From NCBI RefSeq assembly GCF_033958435.1, contig NC_134137.1, positions 251,022,501 through 251,086,500 of the forward strand: a stretch of DNA of 64,000 nt, read 5' to 3'. The stretch's first letter is position 1. Every line of letters starts with the position of its first letter. Of this stretch, positions 47,029-58,664 are shown piece by piece. The DNA comes from Carettochelys insculpta (taxonomy: Eukaryota > Chordata > Testudines > Carettochelyidae). Both the position numbers and the translations under genes were made by a program. The notes below the pieces were generated by a model. It saw only the letters and a list, made by a program, of their open reading frames with translations. It did no database searches and was not told where the DNA came from.

Positions 47029-48734
47029 CATGCAGTCTGATGGACTATTAATATTCAACAAATCAAGACCTTTAAAATGATATGCACAAAGCATACTTTG
47101 TACCAAACATATGTTGATTACATGATGGGGTGAATATAAGAGTGGTACATGGAGGTGAAAGTGGGTGGGTATGGCATACTGGCAAGAGGCAGCTTCCGGT
47201 ACAGGTCCATACACAGCTGGCATAGGACAGCAGCACATTCACATTGATGCTAATTTTGCTCCCCTCCCCCTGGCTCCCAGTCAGTATCCCTACTGGTAGG
47301 GTCCAATAGCGCTGCCGGTCTGTACGGGCAGGGCTGACGATGGGAGAGAAGTGGAAAGCAAAAGAGGCAGCTGCCCAGCAATTTAAAAGGACCTGGAGCT
47401 CTCAGCTGCCACTCCTACAGCTGGTGCCCAAGTGCTTCAAAGCCCTGAGGGAGCCACAGGGCTCCCAGCTGCCTCAGATCCTGCTATAGTGTCCATGAAG
47501 AGCTGGCTGGGGGAGTCCAGTTCCAAGGCCCTGTCCTTTTAAAGGCCCAGAGCTCCCCCCCCGCCCCCGCCCCACCTTGCGCAGGGTTCAGACACCCTCA
47601 TAGCTGTGTACTGCTAAGTCGCAGTACTTTAATCCCTGGTGCCAGCGTGTTGCTTTGGGGCACGAAGCGTCACAGCTAGGGCAATGGAAGCACGAGTTGA
47701 AGGCATTGTTCTTCATTCTGCCTAGTGGTCTGTGCTTTGAGAAATCCTTTTGGACTGTCAATCAATAAGAGAGTGTGGAAGTCAGCGCTGTGAAAAATGT
47801 CATGGCCTGAGTGCAGTCACCAGGCAAATCTAATTTGTAAGTGTAGACCTGAGTTGACCTCATGAGCAAAAACCCATGCCCCCTGAGTGCCATGCTGTGT
47901 TTATACCAGCCTAACTCCCACACGGATACTCTTACTGCCTCTTGGGGTGGTGGATCAGCTACACAGCTGAGAGAAGACATCCCGCTGGTTTAGGAGCACT
48001 TTCACTAATGAGTAAGAGCAGGGCTGTCCAGAGGGGGCTGTAGGACTGGAACAACCTCTCCATGCCCCCCACCCCTCCCCACTACTTCCCTAAACCCAGC
48101 TCCTGCTCCATCCCCACCTCTCTCTTTTGCCCCCTCCTCTGAGCAGTGCAGCCCTGGGGGAACATAGTGCCTGCGGTGGAGGTAGCTGGATTCCCACTCA
48201 TCCATGCCACTACTCACCACTTGGGCAGCGGAAGCTGGAGTGGCCCAGCAGCCTGCCCCACCCCATCATACTGCCCTCCTGGCCCACTGCACCCCACGTC
48301 TCCGTGGTGGTGGGAAGCAGAGTGCTCTGGGGCTGGAGCATTCTGTTTCCCACTGCTTCGGAGAAGCCACACACAGCAGGCCAGGAGATTGAGCGGGAGC
48401 AGGGTGGAGCAGGCTACTGGGGTGTTCCAGCTCCCCCTGCCCACGTGGTGGGTGGCAGGGCAGGAAAACCCTGCCACTGTCATGCACCAGGCCCTGTAAT
48501 CCTACAAGTCCTCAAGTGGTGGTGGTGGGGGGAAGTCAAGCATCCTACATCTAGAGGGGAAATTGGTGCCTATGAGTAGTCAGTCATAAGATCCATGTGC
48601 ATAAAATCAGAGTTCTACTGTGCATAGTTTACTGGTATTTGTAGAAAGTGTTTTATCGTTCAGTGCAAATGCTCACTTGGAAATGTAAGCGGCACTTGCC
48701 TATGATGCTATTCCTATAGTGTGCTTTTTTAAGG
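47029..48734. other. GC-richer non-coding DNA
   Basis: No protein family is recognised. Between 47330 and 48540 the DNA is G/C-rich with long frames on both strands (for example 48127-48579 plus and 48214-48483 minus), typical of composition rather than coding. It may be repeat-derived but no ends could be identified. Confidence 0.4.
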
Positions 48735-48835
48735 GTAAGATCAGATCCTCATCTGATATAAATCAGCATAGATCTATTGACTTCCTTGGAGTAACACTGA
48801 TATACACCAGCTGGCCCACTTGGATCTGGCCCATT
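48735..48835. repeat. Short foldback repeat
   Basis: 'gatcagatcctcatctgata' with 'taaatcagcatagat' is answered by the inverted 'actgatatacaccagctggc' and 'ggatctggccc', giving an imperfect hairpin about 100 bp long. Related single arms occur near 40120 and 51950. Confidence 0.55.
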
Positions 48836-48880
48836 TGTTTCAACATTTTCAGCTATAATATTTTAAAGTTAAAACATATG

Positions 48881-49248
48881 GGGCTCGTCTACACTAGCTC
48901 CCTCCCTCGAAAGGGGCACGCTAATCAGCCCGATGGGAGAATAGCAGTGAGGTGCCACGCTGCAGCATATGCAGTGCCTCATTAGCATAATTCCTACCAT
49001 GCAATTTTCGAAGTTCCCTTACTCCAAAAATGTTTTGGGAGTAAGGGAACTGCGAAGCTGTGCGGATACTTTGAAGTGCCTGTGGCCGCGCTGCTTGCCA
49101 CCACTTTGAAGTGAGCAATTTCAAAGTTTGTGGAGCAGGAATTATGCTAATGAGGTGCTGCATATGCAGCATGGTATCTCATTGCTGTTCTCCCATCGGG
49201 CTGATTAGCATGCCCCCTTCGAAGGAGGGGGCTAGTGTAGATGAGCCC
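48881..49248. mobile_element. Foldback Harbinger-type MITE
   Basis: Ends GGGCTCGTCTACACTAGCTC and, inverted, GGGCTCATCTACACTAGCCC. The inverted similarity continues (gctaatcagcccgatgggag against ctcccatcgggctgattagc) through much of the 368 bp. Flanking trinucleotides are ATG and ATA, one mismatch. Structure matches the MITE at 28716. Confidence 0.8.
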
Positions 49249-52200
49249 ATAACCTGTCAAATGGTTACAGTGGAGACAATTAGTTCTGTGTTTAAAATCG
49301 TATGGTGATAATATTTTTCATCTGCATAGTGTTTGAACTTCTCTATACCAGCACCCTTGGGACCTAACCAGTGCTTAAGGAGAGAATTCGCTGGACCACG
49401 GGAGGTCAATATTGTCTAGGAGCATTATCAACACTTCCACTACTTACTGGGCTCTTAGAAGATTGATTATTATTCTTTTCAGTTTCATCATACATGAGTC
49501 TTGCAATGTTGCGTCAAGAACTGCTGTGACATTAAAGTGGATGAAATGGTGCAGACAGGTAATTAAGTATCTTCTTTATATGCTGATTTTTCTTTAAGAA
49601 AAACAATATTGAGTGAAATATGCACCAGCACCTCATAGTTGCGGTGATTTTTTTGATGTATACAAAACAGACACCCACCTCCCCAATGACCTGTTGTACA
49701 AAGTTAAAGTAACAAGGTACTGTTGATGAAGAAAAGAGATAATTTAATATAAGAGTTTAAATGAAATTATTATTACTTGTATTACCATAGCACCTAGTCA
49801 TGGTACAGACTCCCTCATTGTGCTAGGTGCTATACAAACAGAGCAGAAAGATGGTCCCTGCCCCAAGGTGCTTGCCGGCTACATCTACAGCGAGGGCATT
49901 TTACCAATATAAAATTACCAGTACACCATAGTGGCAAATGCTCAGTGTGCACGTAGCACCAACTTAGACTCCTTTACACATCATTAGAGTCAATGTAAGT
50001 AGGTCAAATGGCTTCTGAGTACAAGAGAACCAGAGTATAAGGAAGACTGCTTTATGTCATTGAATTTGGCTCGCAGCCTGTATAAGGCAAGGATAATTTG
50101 GGACAGGATCTTGACAAGGAGAGAGCCAGTTGAAATTCTTGGGAAAGGGTGGAAAAGATTGTGCTTTGCACTAATGGACAAAGAAACCTGTAATAGAATC
50201 AATCAGACAAACTTTACGGTGGAAATACAAGAATAAGATCTGCCTGTTGGAGATAGTCCTTAATGTAGTTTTCATAGCATTGTTATGAAACAATTACATT
50301 AGTTATGAATCCAGTGTCTTGGGTGCTACATTCATGTCATTGGGAACCATACTCCTCCCATCTGTTTGCATTCTGGGACACTTTTCTCAGGTGTGCATTG
50401 TAAATCCATGAACTATAATTATTCCTTTATACAAGCTTAAATTCTAGAAATAAATTCAGGCTGTGCTGTGGAAAGTCTAAGTACTGTATTGGATGTAAGG
50501 CTACAATACCTAGCTAAAGACAATTGTTTGGTGGTAAGTAAGCCCTCAGGTTCATGTGCACTGTGCTATCTTTTCAATATATTCAGCTGGTCAGAAGGGA
50601 AAAATAAATCTAGGCTAGGAACTAGGGTTGCTGGGACTGAATCATGATTTCTGTGCATAAGTTGTTTGCTATTATCTTTGCCTGGGTGAAGCAATCTAGT
50701 TGTAATTTTTAACGATAATGCACATCCATGTTTCTGACACATAAGTTAATTCCAAGATATGGTTTATCTATCTCTTTAACTTCATTTTCTCAAAAATAAT
50801 ACAAACAATCGTGTTTTGCGTGTGTATAGAACACTTCATCCAATGATTTCACAGCACTTTACGATGATAGGATCCTATGGTGCAAGCTTGCATGTAAGTA
50901 GTTCCAAAATGGACCCCCTTATGTGAGTAAGGTTACTTATGTAAGTAGGGGTTTGCAGGATCAAGTCCACACACTAGTTAATCCTGGCCCTGCCATTCTG
51001 AGCAAAATAAATAATAATATTCCTTCTTTTTTTTTTTTTATTTTCTCAGCTAGGAAAGCAGGGAAAGAACTGGCTAAAAGTAGCTTCCTGACATGGGTGT
51101 TTCTGTTTTGGGGCAGTTAACATGGAAAATGGGTGACTCAAAGTTTGTTGCCCAAAAACTGAGGCACTCAGGATAAGACAGCATTTCTGCAAGGAGACTA
51201 CATGACTTTCCCAAAGTCTTCCAGCAACCCATTGGCAGAGAGCAAGGCAAGGGCTCGAATTCAGAAGTGCTTTGTCCTTCCCCTGCATCTGTAATATAAT
51301 CCTGCCCACACTCCCCTTCATATTTCAAGCACTGAGATGAAATTTGCCACTACACTGTGTTGAAGTCCATTACAACAAACTGTAAAATGTAGTTTTGCAA
51401 GTTGTATTTCCTCTTATGTTGTATTTCTGTAAGACAAGAAAGCTCACTCGATGTCAGATACTGGTAGATCCTCAACCTGAGCAAGTAGCTGTGACTACCC
51501 CATTGATGCTACTTGTGGACTAAGGTACGACTCAGCAAGGATACGGATGGCAGAATTTGGCCCTGAGTGAACAAATATTAGTATTGCAAGTTAGAAGAGA
51601 CCTTTCACTGAGAAAATAATGAGTTTACCCAGGTAAAAATAAGTTTTCCATTTTCAGCGAAAGTAAACAATAAAAGCTCTCTCAACTAAGCAAACAGCAG
51701 TGCTGTTGTTTAATGTGTTCTTAATGTCAAGGTTCATTTATTTTTCCATTAAAGAAAATGTGTTCAGTAGGTCAGGGTGGATGGTTCCACACTTTGAACT
51801 ACAGTAACTGGCACTCACTCGTGAACTGTCTCAGCATTTCCTGTTGTTGCTGCCAGTAAAAGAAAATAACAGTACAGTACTGGATTTTTCTGGGAGAAGG
51901 TATCTCATTGGTTAAAGTAAACAAGTGTCTTTTGGATTCCTTGGATATAGAGTGCCACTTCAGCTGATATAAACTAACACTGGAGGTCCACTGAAGTCAC
52001 GGGTGTCGAGCTATGCTGAGTTACACAAGCAAAAAACCAGGCACCCTCAGATATGGAACGAATAGGAAGCAGTGCATTGGTTCCATTTGTGAGACTGGTT
52101 TTCATTCTGATGCTTTGAAACAGAATGGTACTTGCCAGATGAAAAGCTGCCTGAGTCTGCTTACTGGAGTAGTTCTATTGACAAATCATGTCCATAAAGG

Positions 52201-53214
52201 TCACAAGAATAGGTCACATAAAACGGTTGCTAAATCTCTTTTCTCATTGGTTTTCAAAGCAAAAACTTTCCATCTTCGATGGTCCATCTTGAATGTATTA
52301 GAAGCCTCTGGTACTTGAATAATCCCAAGACTAAACCACAGAATCAGTTCTGAATATTTAGTGCATTATATACACATGACATTTACATAAACCATGGCTG
52401 TTGCTGACAAAAGGTGGGATGCTTTTGTTTTTGCTTGGTCAATTGTGAAGTAAGTGGAATTGCACCCGGAATGAATTTGACCCAGTGCTTACAATATATC
52501 CTATCTGTGAAAGCAAAACAATAATAATCAGAATCACTGTTTAATCTCAGTGAAAAATAGCTTTTGCAAATCTGGGAGAACATGTTCACGTGTGTGGTGG
52601 AGGAAGGGATGACATACAAATAAAGAATATTTTGTTTTACATCTGATATGGTGTTTCAATAGCACAATGGCTGAGTTGTGATTGATCAAGCCATTATTTT
52701 TCTTCACTTCCTGGATGAAGTGTGTGCAAGCACTTTTAGCATGATTTCTTGTGCAGACAGTTCTGAAATCCATTTTCTTCGAATACTTAATATGTACAAC
52801 TGTGAAATTTGCTTTCTGTCAACATTTCTGCCAGCTCAACATCTCAGATATCTGCAAAAAGCAAACACAAAAAAGGGGTGTGAAAACAGACAAAGAAAAT
52901 TAATTTAACAAATTGAATGAACAGATTTAAGAAATGGATGTATCTGTTTAGCTTTAATGGCCTCTTCATACCCTGGAGCTCTCATGGGCGTGAACAAAAC
53001 CTTCTAAGCCCATCAATCCCTGATTTTTACTCAGAGAATGAAATGTAGAAGCAAAACCACAGACTACATGATACAAGTAAAAGCAGATAACTAGTAGCAT
53101 ACTAGATACTTCATTTTAACTCTAAAAATTTCAAGCTATTTTTGTAATGTAGTCTCTACTCAATAACAAATTGATTTGAAAATAATGTTGAGAGCCAACC
53201 ATTCTAGTCAATAT
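49249..53214. other. AT-rich DNA with old SINE pieces
   Basis: An inverted copy of the CTAGCACA SINE-like repeat lies at 49765-49885 (ccatagcacctagtcatgg, then gtgctaggtgctatacaaac). A MIR-like piece lies at about 51150-51300 (aaaactgaggcactcagg, then gactttcccaaagtcttcca). A T-run occurs near 51030. No gene is supported. Confidence 0.45.
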
Positions 53215-53415
53215 GACACAGCTCCTCTGGGGTCTTATTCCTTAGCCTGTTGATGATTTCCTGTGTTATCTTGGGGAAATGATTACATTTCTCTGTGCCC
53301 TAGTTTCCCCAGCTGCTAAATGGAGACCCTCCACTGGACAAGGCTACTTTTAGCTTTAATTAATCAATTTTGCAAAATGATTTGAGAGCTGCTGATGAAA
53401 GCTATTACCTATAAA
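53215..53415 (+). repeat. MIR/CORE-SINE-like copy
   Basis: 'ttatcttggggaaatgatta' and 'tctctgtgccctagtttccc' followed by 'cagctgctaaatgg' is the classic MIR core pattern, and 'ttgagagctgctgatgaaag' is the tail common in reptile copies. Confidence 0.7.
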
Positions 53416-53539
53416 AGTGCAAAATCTTCTCTGGTTTGCTCTCCTCTGCCACTTCTCAGAGTCAGAAAGCAGTCCTTGCCAATGTACATTTCCTCAGAAA
53501 TATGTCCAGCATAAAGTGAAACTGTTACTGTGAACACTA

Positions 53540-54785
53540 CTCCTGGGAGAATTCTGCACCAAAAAGTTAAAAATTTTGCACACGATATTTTAAAATTCTG
53601 CATTTTTGTCAAAATAACACAATATAATCAAGCTGGTCTCAATCATTTTGGTAATTTATTTGAACTACGTTACAACGGATGGAGAACAGGAGTGGGGAGC
53701 TTTGGAGGAAATACCCAACCCCCTCAAATAGAAATGTAGCTAGTATTGACCATTTACTTCCAGTTATTTATCAATGAATACATGCAGCCATATGCTCAGT
53801 GTTACATCATAGCCAAATGAAGAGCAAGTGAGGGCTGAGGACTCACACTCAGAATTTATGTTGGATATTGGCCACCTCTCTAAAGGTCAGGAACATATAG
53901 TACATGTAGAACATTTTGATGGGAAATATGTTCGGTCCAAAAATTTAGACCAATTGTAATCACAAAAGAACCGTAGGCATTTATAAGGTCATCCTGTCCC
54001 TTACAATAAGGCTCCTTTACAACACTCTAGCAGTGCCAAGGAGACTTAAAAATTTTACATCAGTTTTATACTTCTGAGCAAATTCACTAAGAACAATGGG
54101 AATAATTCGCTAAACAGGCAGTCTGCTACATTCTGCTCTGTCTCTGGGAACACAAGCCAACCACAAACACATACCTCTTTAGAAACACCCCAGCGTCCTG
54201 CTCCTCTTTGCTGAGCATGCTGCAATGGTGAACGAAAGGGACAAAGGCCAGGTTTATACTACATAAAAAAAAATTCATATAAGATATGCAACTCCAGCTA
54301 CATGAATTGTGTAGCTGTTGTCACTGTATCTTAAATCGATTTCTCCTGTTGTCCCCACAGTGGGAGGTTGACAAGGAGAAACTCTTGCATCGACTTCCCT
54401 TATTCCTCATGACAAAGAGCAGTATCAGGGTTGATAGTGGAGCCCTGATAGTTTGATTTAGTGCAGCCCCATTAGGTGTGCTGAACTGAGCACCAGAAGA
54501 CTGACCACCACCGCACTGAGCTTCTGGTAAGTGTAGATGTACCCAGTGTATTAGATTTCTCTCTTACACGCATGACTGCACAGCCTCTTCCACAGCAGTA
54601 ATTTCTGTCTCTATTGGCTACTCTGGGTACTCAGACAGGCCTGCCTGTACTGCTGAGGAGGCAGATCATGGCTGCTATTGTGGCTTCACTACTCCTTCAG
54701 AAGTCATTTTACTGCAGGGGAGCAAAGAAATCTGTGGGGGCCATGAATTCTGCACACGTGCAGTGATGCAGAATTCCCCCAGGAG
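53540..54785. mobile_element. Mariner/Tigger-like non-autonomous element
   Basis: Ends CTCCTGGGAGAATTCTGCAC and, inverted, CTCCTGGGGGAATTCTGCAT match over at least 20 bases and are flanked by TA on both sides (53538-53539 and 54786-54787), as for Tc1/mariner-superfamily insertions. No transposase is visible. A Harbinger-type MITE of about 300 bp (54246-54544) is nested in it. Confidence 0.65.
54246..54544. mobile_element. Old Harbinger-type MITE nested in the mariner-like element
   Basis: Left end GGCCAGGTTTATACTACA and inverted right end GGGTACATCTACACTTAC agree in outline only. The flanking trinucleotides (AAA and AGT) do not match. The family call rests on the GTCTACAC-like end and size. 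Confidence 0.45.
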
Positions 54786-55080
54786 TAGAAAATGTTAGCT
54801 GTGATGCTTTCGTGCACAGTCATACCCACTAACAGCTAATAGTCATTCTCAAAGTTGGGTTCTTAAACTCCTGAAACCTTCTCCATGGATTATGCTGGGG
54901 TGGAATTCACCAGAACAGCACTTTGGCTGAATGGAAGATTCCATATTGTTATCAAAATGGCGTCCTTTGCACACCGTGACACTGCACATACCATGTATGA
55001 GAGCTCATGTTGTCAGGGGCATTCCCACACTAATGCTACTTGCTTATTCAGGATTATACCCAGTCGCTGAGGGTTTAGAA

Positions 55081-56618
55081 CAAGAATGTCAAACATGCAG
55101 CCCAGGGGCTGCATACAGTTCAATCGCATTTTTTTGAAGACTGCGACTATAAGTTGATAAAGTATATAAGTGTGGCCTGCACAGCTGCCTTGCCCCCTGC
55201 CTGCCTGTGTGAGGAGCTGACCAGAAGCCACTGCTGGGCACGAGGACCTGCGGGTGGCCAGCCTCTGAGCCATGTACTCCAGGAACATCAACAGCAGCAG
55301 CCCCAGCCCAGGGCCCAGCCCAGGGCAGCAGGAAAAGCACAGGGACCTGCCCCTCTTCAGCCCCAGCACCTACAAGCTCCTGGCATTGCTCATTGCCACC
55401 ATCAGCATCCTGGGCTTGTGCCACACTCTGCTGGTACTGGTTCTGTATGCTCACTTCCACCACCTGCACACCCCCACCCACCTCTTCCTGCTCAACATCA
55501 GCCTCCCCCATCGCTGGGCCTGGGGCATAGCTGGCTGCCTCTGGGACGGCTTCAGCAACAGTCTCTTTGGTAAGGCAGGGAGCCCCCTCTGCCCCTTCCT
55601 CACCATGTCACCCACTACTAGCCTCTTCCCACCATACTCCATCTTCCCCCCTATTGCCATACATTCCCCATCAGAGGTAGATTAGTGGGTCTCAGGGCCC
55701 TGAGCCACAGCACATGCCCCCTGCCTTTGTACTCCTGTCAGGGAGATGGGGTCAGGGCTTGGGGGTATGCCCCACTCTCCAGCAGGAGTGCCAGGCAGGC
55801 AGAGCAGGTTGGGCACAGGGCTACCTATTCTTATGGGGCTCCAAATTGGATGGAACCCCTCTTCTTAGCAGGCTGGCTCCATGGCTAATCCACCACTGCC
55901 CCCTGTCATTACCTACCTCACCATAAACTCACTCCATTTCCCACCAGCCCTTCTCACTTTCTCTTTCCCCAGCCCCATCCTCCCACAGCCCCTCTACCCA
56001 CTTTCGGTACAATCGTCTTTTCTCTCATTTCACTTTCTAGGTCCAACCTGCATCCACACGTCATCCTCTGCCTTCCACCATCACCTTACCCCACCACTAT
56101 CCCCTTGCCCCCCAATACTACAGCATACTCTATCTCATCTTCTCCCCACCCTCTCCAAATCCTCCATCTGAACAGCTGTCTCTCCATACTATCAGGGTAT
56201 TTTCCCCATACTTCTACTGACTCTGTTCCATTTTATCTGTCCACTGACATATTCCGCCAGTTTCGTTCTCTTATTGATACTGTTTCCCCACCACCTCTCC
56301 TTCCTTTTTCCACCAGCACCTTAAATTTATATTTAAATGAAAAATTATTAAATATGAGCAAACAACAATTTTACACATCAAATTTTATGAACTATTAATG
56401 AAATTATAAAACAATAAAATTCATATTATTCAATTATCAATTAAATTATTGTGTTATATTCAAACAAAACCTGAAAAAATATAAAACATATCTAAAACAT
56501 AATCTACAATAATAAATAATTATGACTTTCTTATAGAAGTACATTTTCTTTGGTGGCCCTGAAAGCTATCCGTTTTCAGTTGTGTGACCCTCAGTAGGCT
56601 TTGAGTTTGACATACCTG
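55081..56618 (+). mobile_element. hAT-type element carrying an opsin exon
   Basis: The left end CAAGAATGTCAAACATGCAG and the inverted right end CAGGTATGTCAAACTCAAAG form terminal inverted repeats of the CAGGGGTGTCAAAC type used by hAT transposons. The 8-mer gtttagaa stands directly outside both ends (55073-55080 and 56619-56626), a perfect hAT-size target duplication. The outer parts, about 55081-55170 and 56340-56618, look like ordinary non-autonomous hAT sequence, the right part being very AT-rich. The middle holds a GC-richer block with an OPN3-like first exon (55272-55569) and apparent intron sequence after it. No hAT transposase is present. The unit of 1538 bp therefore appears to have moved as a whole with captured host DNA. 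Confidence 0.75.
55272..55569 (+). pseudogene. OPN3: OPN3-like (encephalopsin) first exon, defective copy
   Basis: Encephalopsin is a non-visual, G-protein-coupled opsin. The frame opens at ATG 55272 ([10 protein letters not shown]), and shows an extracellular Ser/Pro-rich N-terminus and [20 protein letters not shown] leading into transmembrane helix 1 ([13 protein letters not shown]). After the loop [12 protein letters not shown] it continues to [18 protein letters not shown], where the cysteine expected to form the extracellular disulfide is kept. This matches the beginning of vertebrate OPN3. The coding part ends at 55569 in phase 1 with a consensus donor (TTTG|GTAAGG). Two defects stand out: about 20 residues of helix 2 that normally follow NISL, including the conserved Asp, are missing without a frame change, and the conserved Asn of helix 1 is replaced (GLCHTLLV). 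Exons 2-4, with the retinal-binding Lys, are not in the window. It lies inside a hAT-type unit, so I read it as a captured fragment, not the functional locus. Confidence 0.75.
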
Positions 56619-56626
56619 GTTTAGAA

Positions 56627-57526
56627 CAACTTTTTCTGCCATAGATGTCAAGAAACTTATGTATGAAAATTAAAGGGATTTGGACCATTTAGTCAGATTC
56701 CAAAGGGGGAAGTGTGAGAACCACTGACCTAGCTCATTGTGATACAACGCTCTGGAATAGCTAGCGTATGAAAGGCTCCATTCTGTTCTCCTTCTGTATG
56801 TTATAGCCCTGAGTTAAAAGTGGATATTTGCTCATATGCCTATATGAAAGGAATATTAAACTAAGTTTTAAAATAGGAGAAGAGCCAAAACCACAACCCC
56901 ATGACTTGTGGCTGTTTGAATTCCAAATCTGTATTTTGCAGACTGCTTTGGCCAATACTACAAATACAGACTGAACCAATCTTGTCCGACACCCCGAGGC
57001 TCTGACCGGTGCCAAATCAGCACCCCTCACCTGGCCATGCGTGCTGATTAGACTCAGCTGTGGCTGACTCCTAACAAGGCCCCACCTGCCTGCCTAATTG
57101 GGTTTACTCAGGGAACAGAAAAGCATTAGCCCACCATCCGGATTATCTGCCGTCCATCAGGTCCCTGCATTGGTATCCCCATCTGGCTCCCTTATTCCAG
57201 CCCGTTGACCCCCACACCCATTCCTGTTTTCTTTTTAGTTGTCCCCCACATTCATTTGGGAACCATGTCATTTTAATGTATTCCCCACTCTCAAGGGGGA
57301 CCTTTTAGTTGAGCCTCCAATAGGATCAGGTCCCTGCAGCCTACAGGCAGTCTGCCACACCTGTTATAGAGGCTACTTCAGCATCTAACTATACACTATT
57401 CTCCACAGATCTGCTCCATATTTTTGTGGCAGATTCCTCCCCACTCCTTGTCCAGAGATTCCCAGCACCCAGTCAAGTTACTTGATACATTTATTGCATA
57501 TATATATGACATTAACACCATGAGAG
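56627..57526. other. Non-coding, no feature seen
   Basis: Ordinary AT/GC mixed DNA without recognisable coding or repeat ends. The minus-strand frame at 56761-57030 has no family motif. Confidence 0.4.
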
Positions 57527-57660
57527 TAACAGAGAGGTAGCTGTGCTCGTCGGTATTCTAACAAAACAAAACAGCAGTCATGTAGCACTTCAAAGACTAA
57601 CAAATGATTTATTAGGTGATCAGCTTTCGTGGGACAGACCCACTTCTTCAGATCTACAGC
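57527..57660 (-). mobile_element. Tail copy of the palindrome-forming repeat
   Basis: Begins 'taacagagaggtagctgtgc' (the complement of the family's ctctctgtta end) and continues through 'gcacttcaaagactaac' and 'cgtgggacagacccacttct'. It is a minus-orientation copy of the 36949-37551 family. The 5' end is indistinct. Confidence 0.7.
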
Positions 57661-58214
57661 ATTTCCAGTAAAGACTGACAGTGGTATAGTACAGAGGTCG
57701 AAAAAAAATTGCAATAAAAACTGACAAATCAAATACATGAACTGAAGGAGTGTGGTGAGGAGTGGGGATGTCCTTAGTGAGGACAGCCAGATAAGTCAAT
57801 CGTAGATACGTTGATTCCAGATACTCAACTGCCCTAGCTGGAATTGTGTATCTAGGATCAATTTTTAGGTCTAGTGTAAACCCCCACTTAGTATAAATTT
57901 CATTTAACAGGAACACATTTTGTGACTGTAAAAGAATTAAGTTTTGCTTAATTAGGTGTTGATAAGGCATTAAATTCACAAGATCCCTCTTTTAAGAAGG
58001 AAATTGCTACATAAGGTTTAAAGAAAAAGGATTAAAGATGTAATGTGAATCTCTACATTGCTTTTGTTCTTATCTTATTTTGTTCTTATATTTTTACCAA
58101 GTAGGGCATTTTTTTCAACTTTTAAACAAATGATCATGTCTGAAAAGGGTTGTCTGCTTACTTGTGACAGTGAGCTATTGACATGGAGTAGATTCTATAG
58201 CACATTTTTTTATG

Positions 58215-58440
58215 TGAGGGAGTGTTGTCTAGAGGTTACAGCACAGACTGTGGGCACTGAGAGTCTGGTATATATTTGCACCTCTGCTACTAACTTGGCA
58301 TGTGAATTTAGGCAAGTTATTTAAATCCTGTGCATCTATTTCCCCATCTTTAAAGCTGGGGTGGTAATACTCCATTCAGGGAAAAGAAAAAAAAAAAGAA
58401 CGCTTTGTGATCCTCTGCTGAGAAATGTTATCTCTGTCAT
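58215..58440 (+). repeat. MIR/CORE-SINE-like copy
   Basis: 'gtctagaggttacagcacag' (tRNA-like head), 'atttaggcaagttatttaaa' and 'tttccccatctttaaagctg' (core), and 'cgctttgtgatcctctgct' (tail) follow the order of MIR-type SINEs. It is more complete than the copy at 53215. Confidence 0.7.
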
Positions 58441-58664
58441 TATGCCTCAACTTGATGCATAGCATTGACTCTGTCACGGGCCAACATGTCAGGATGGCTG
58501 ATAATCTCAACCCAATATTCCAACCAAGGGTGCCAGGATAGGAAAGAAAAACTGGAAGTCGTTAAAGTATTTACAGTCTCTGAAATTGATCGTACTGGCA
58601 TCAGATTTCATTCATATTATTGTTTCACAATCAGCACATTGTCATTCGTCTGACCAACCGTCCT

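Noticed and set aside
48127..48579. 150-codon plus-strand frame
   Set aside because: Opposing minus-strand frames of similar length, no domain motif, no splice context.
49483..49558. A 76-bp segment between a TTTTCAG acceptor and CAG|GTAATT donor, open in one frame
   Set aside because: Short, phase 1 with no partner exon nearby; splice-like borders of this quality occur by chance in 64 kb. It could still be a non-coding RNA exon downstream of the CpG island.
53540..54785. Considered as a hAT element
   Set aside because: Flanking 8-mers do not match, whereas TA stands on both sides of well-matched ends, which favours a mariner-type element.
55089..55511. 140-codon minus-strand frame opposite the opsin exon
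   Set aside because: Shadow of the plus-strand OPN3-like reading frame; Glu/Val/Gly-rich antisense of Ser/Pro/Leu codons.
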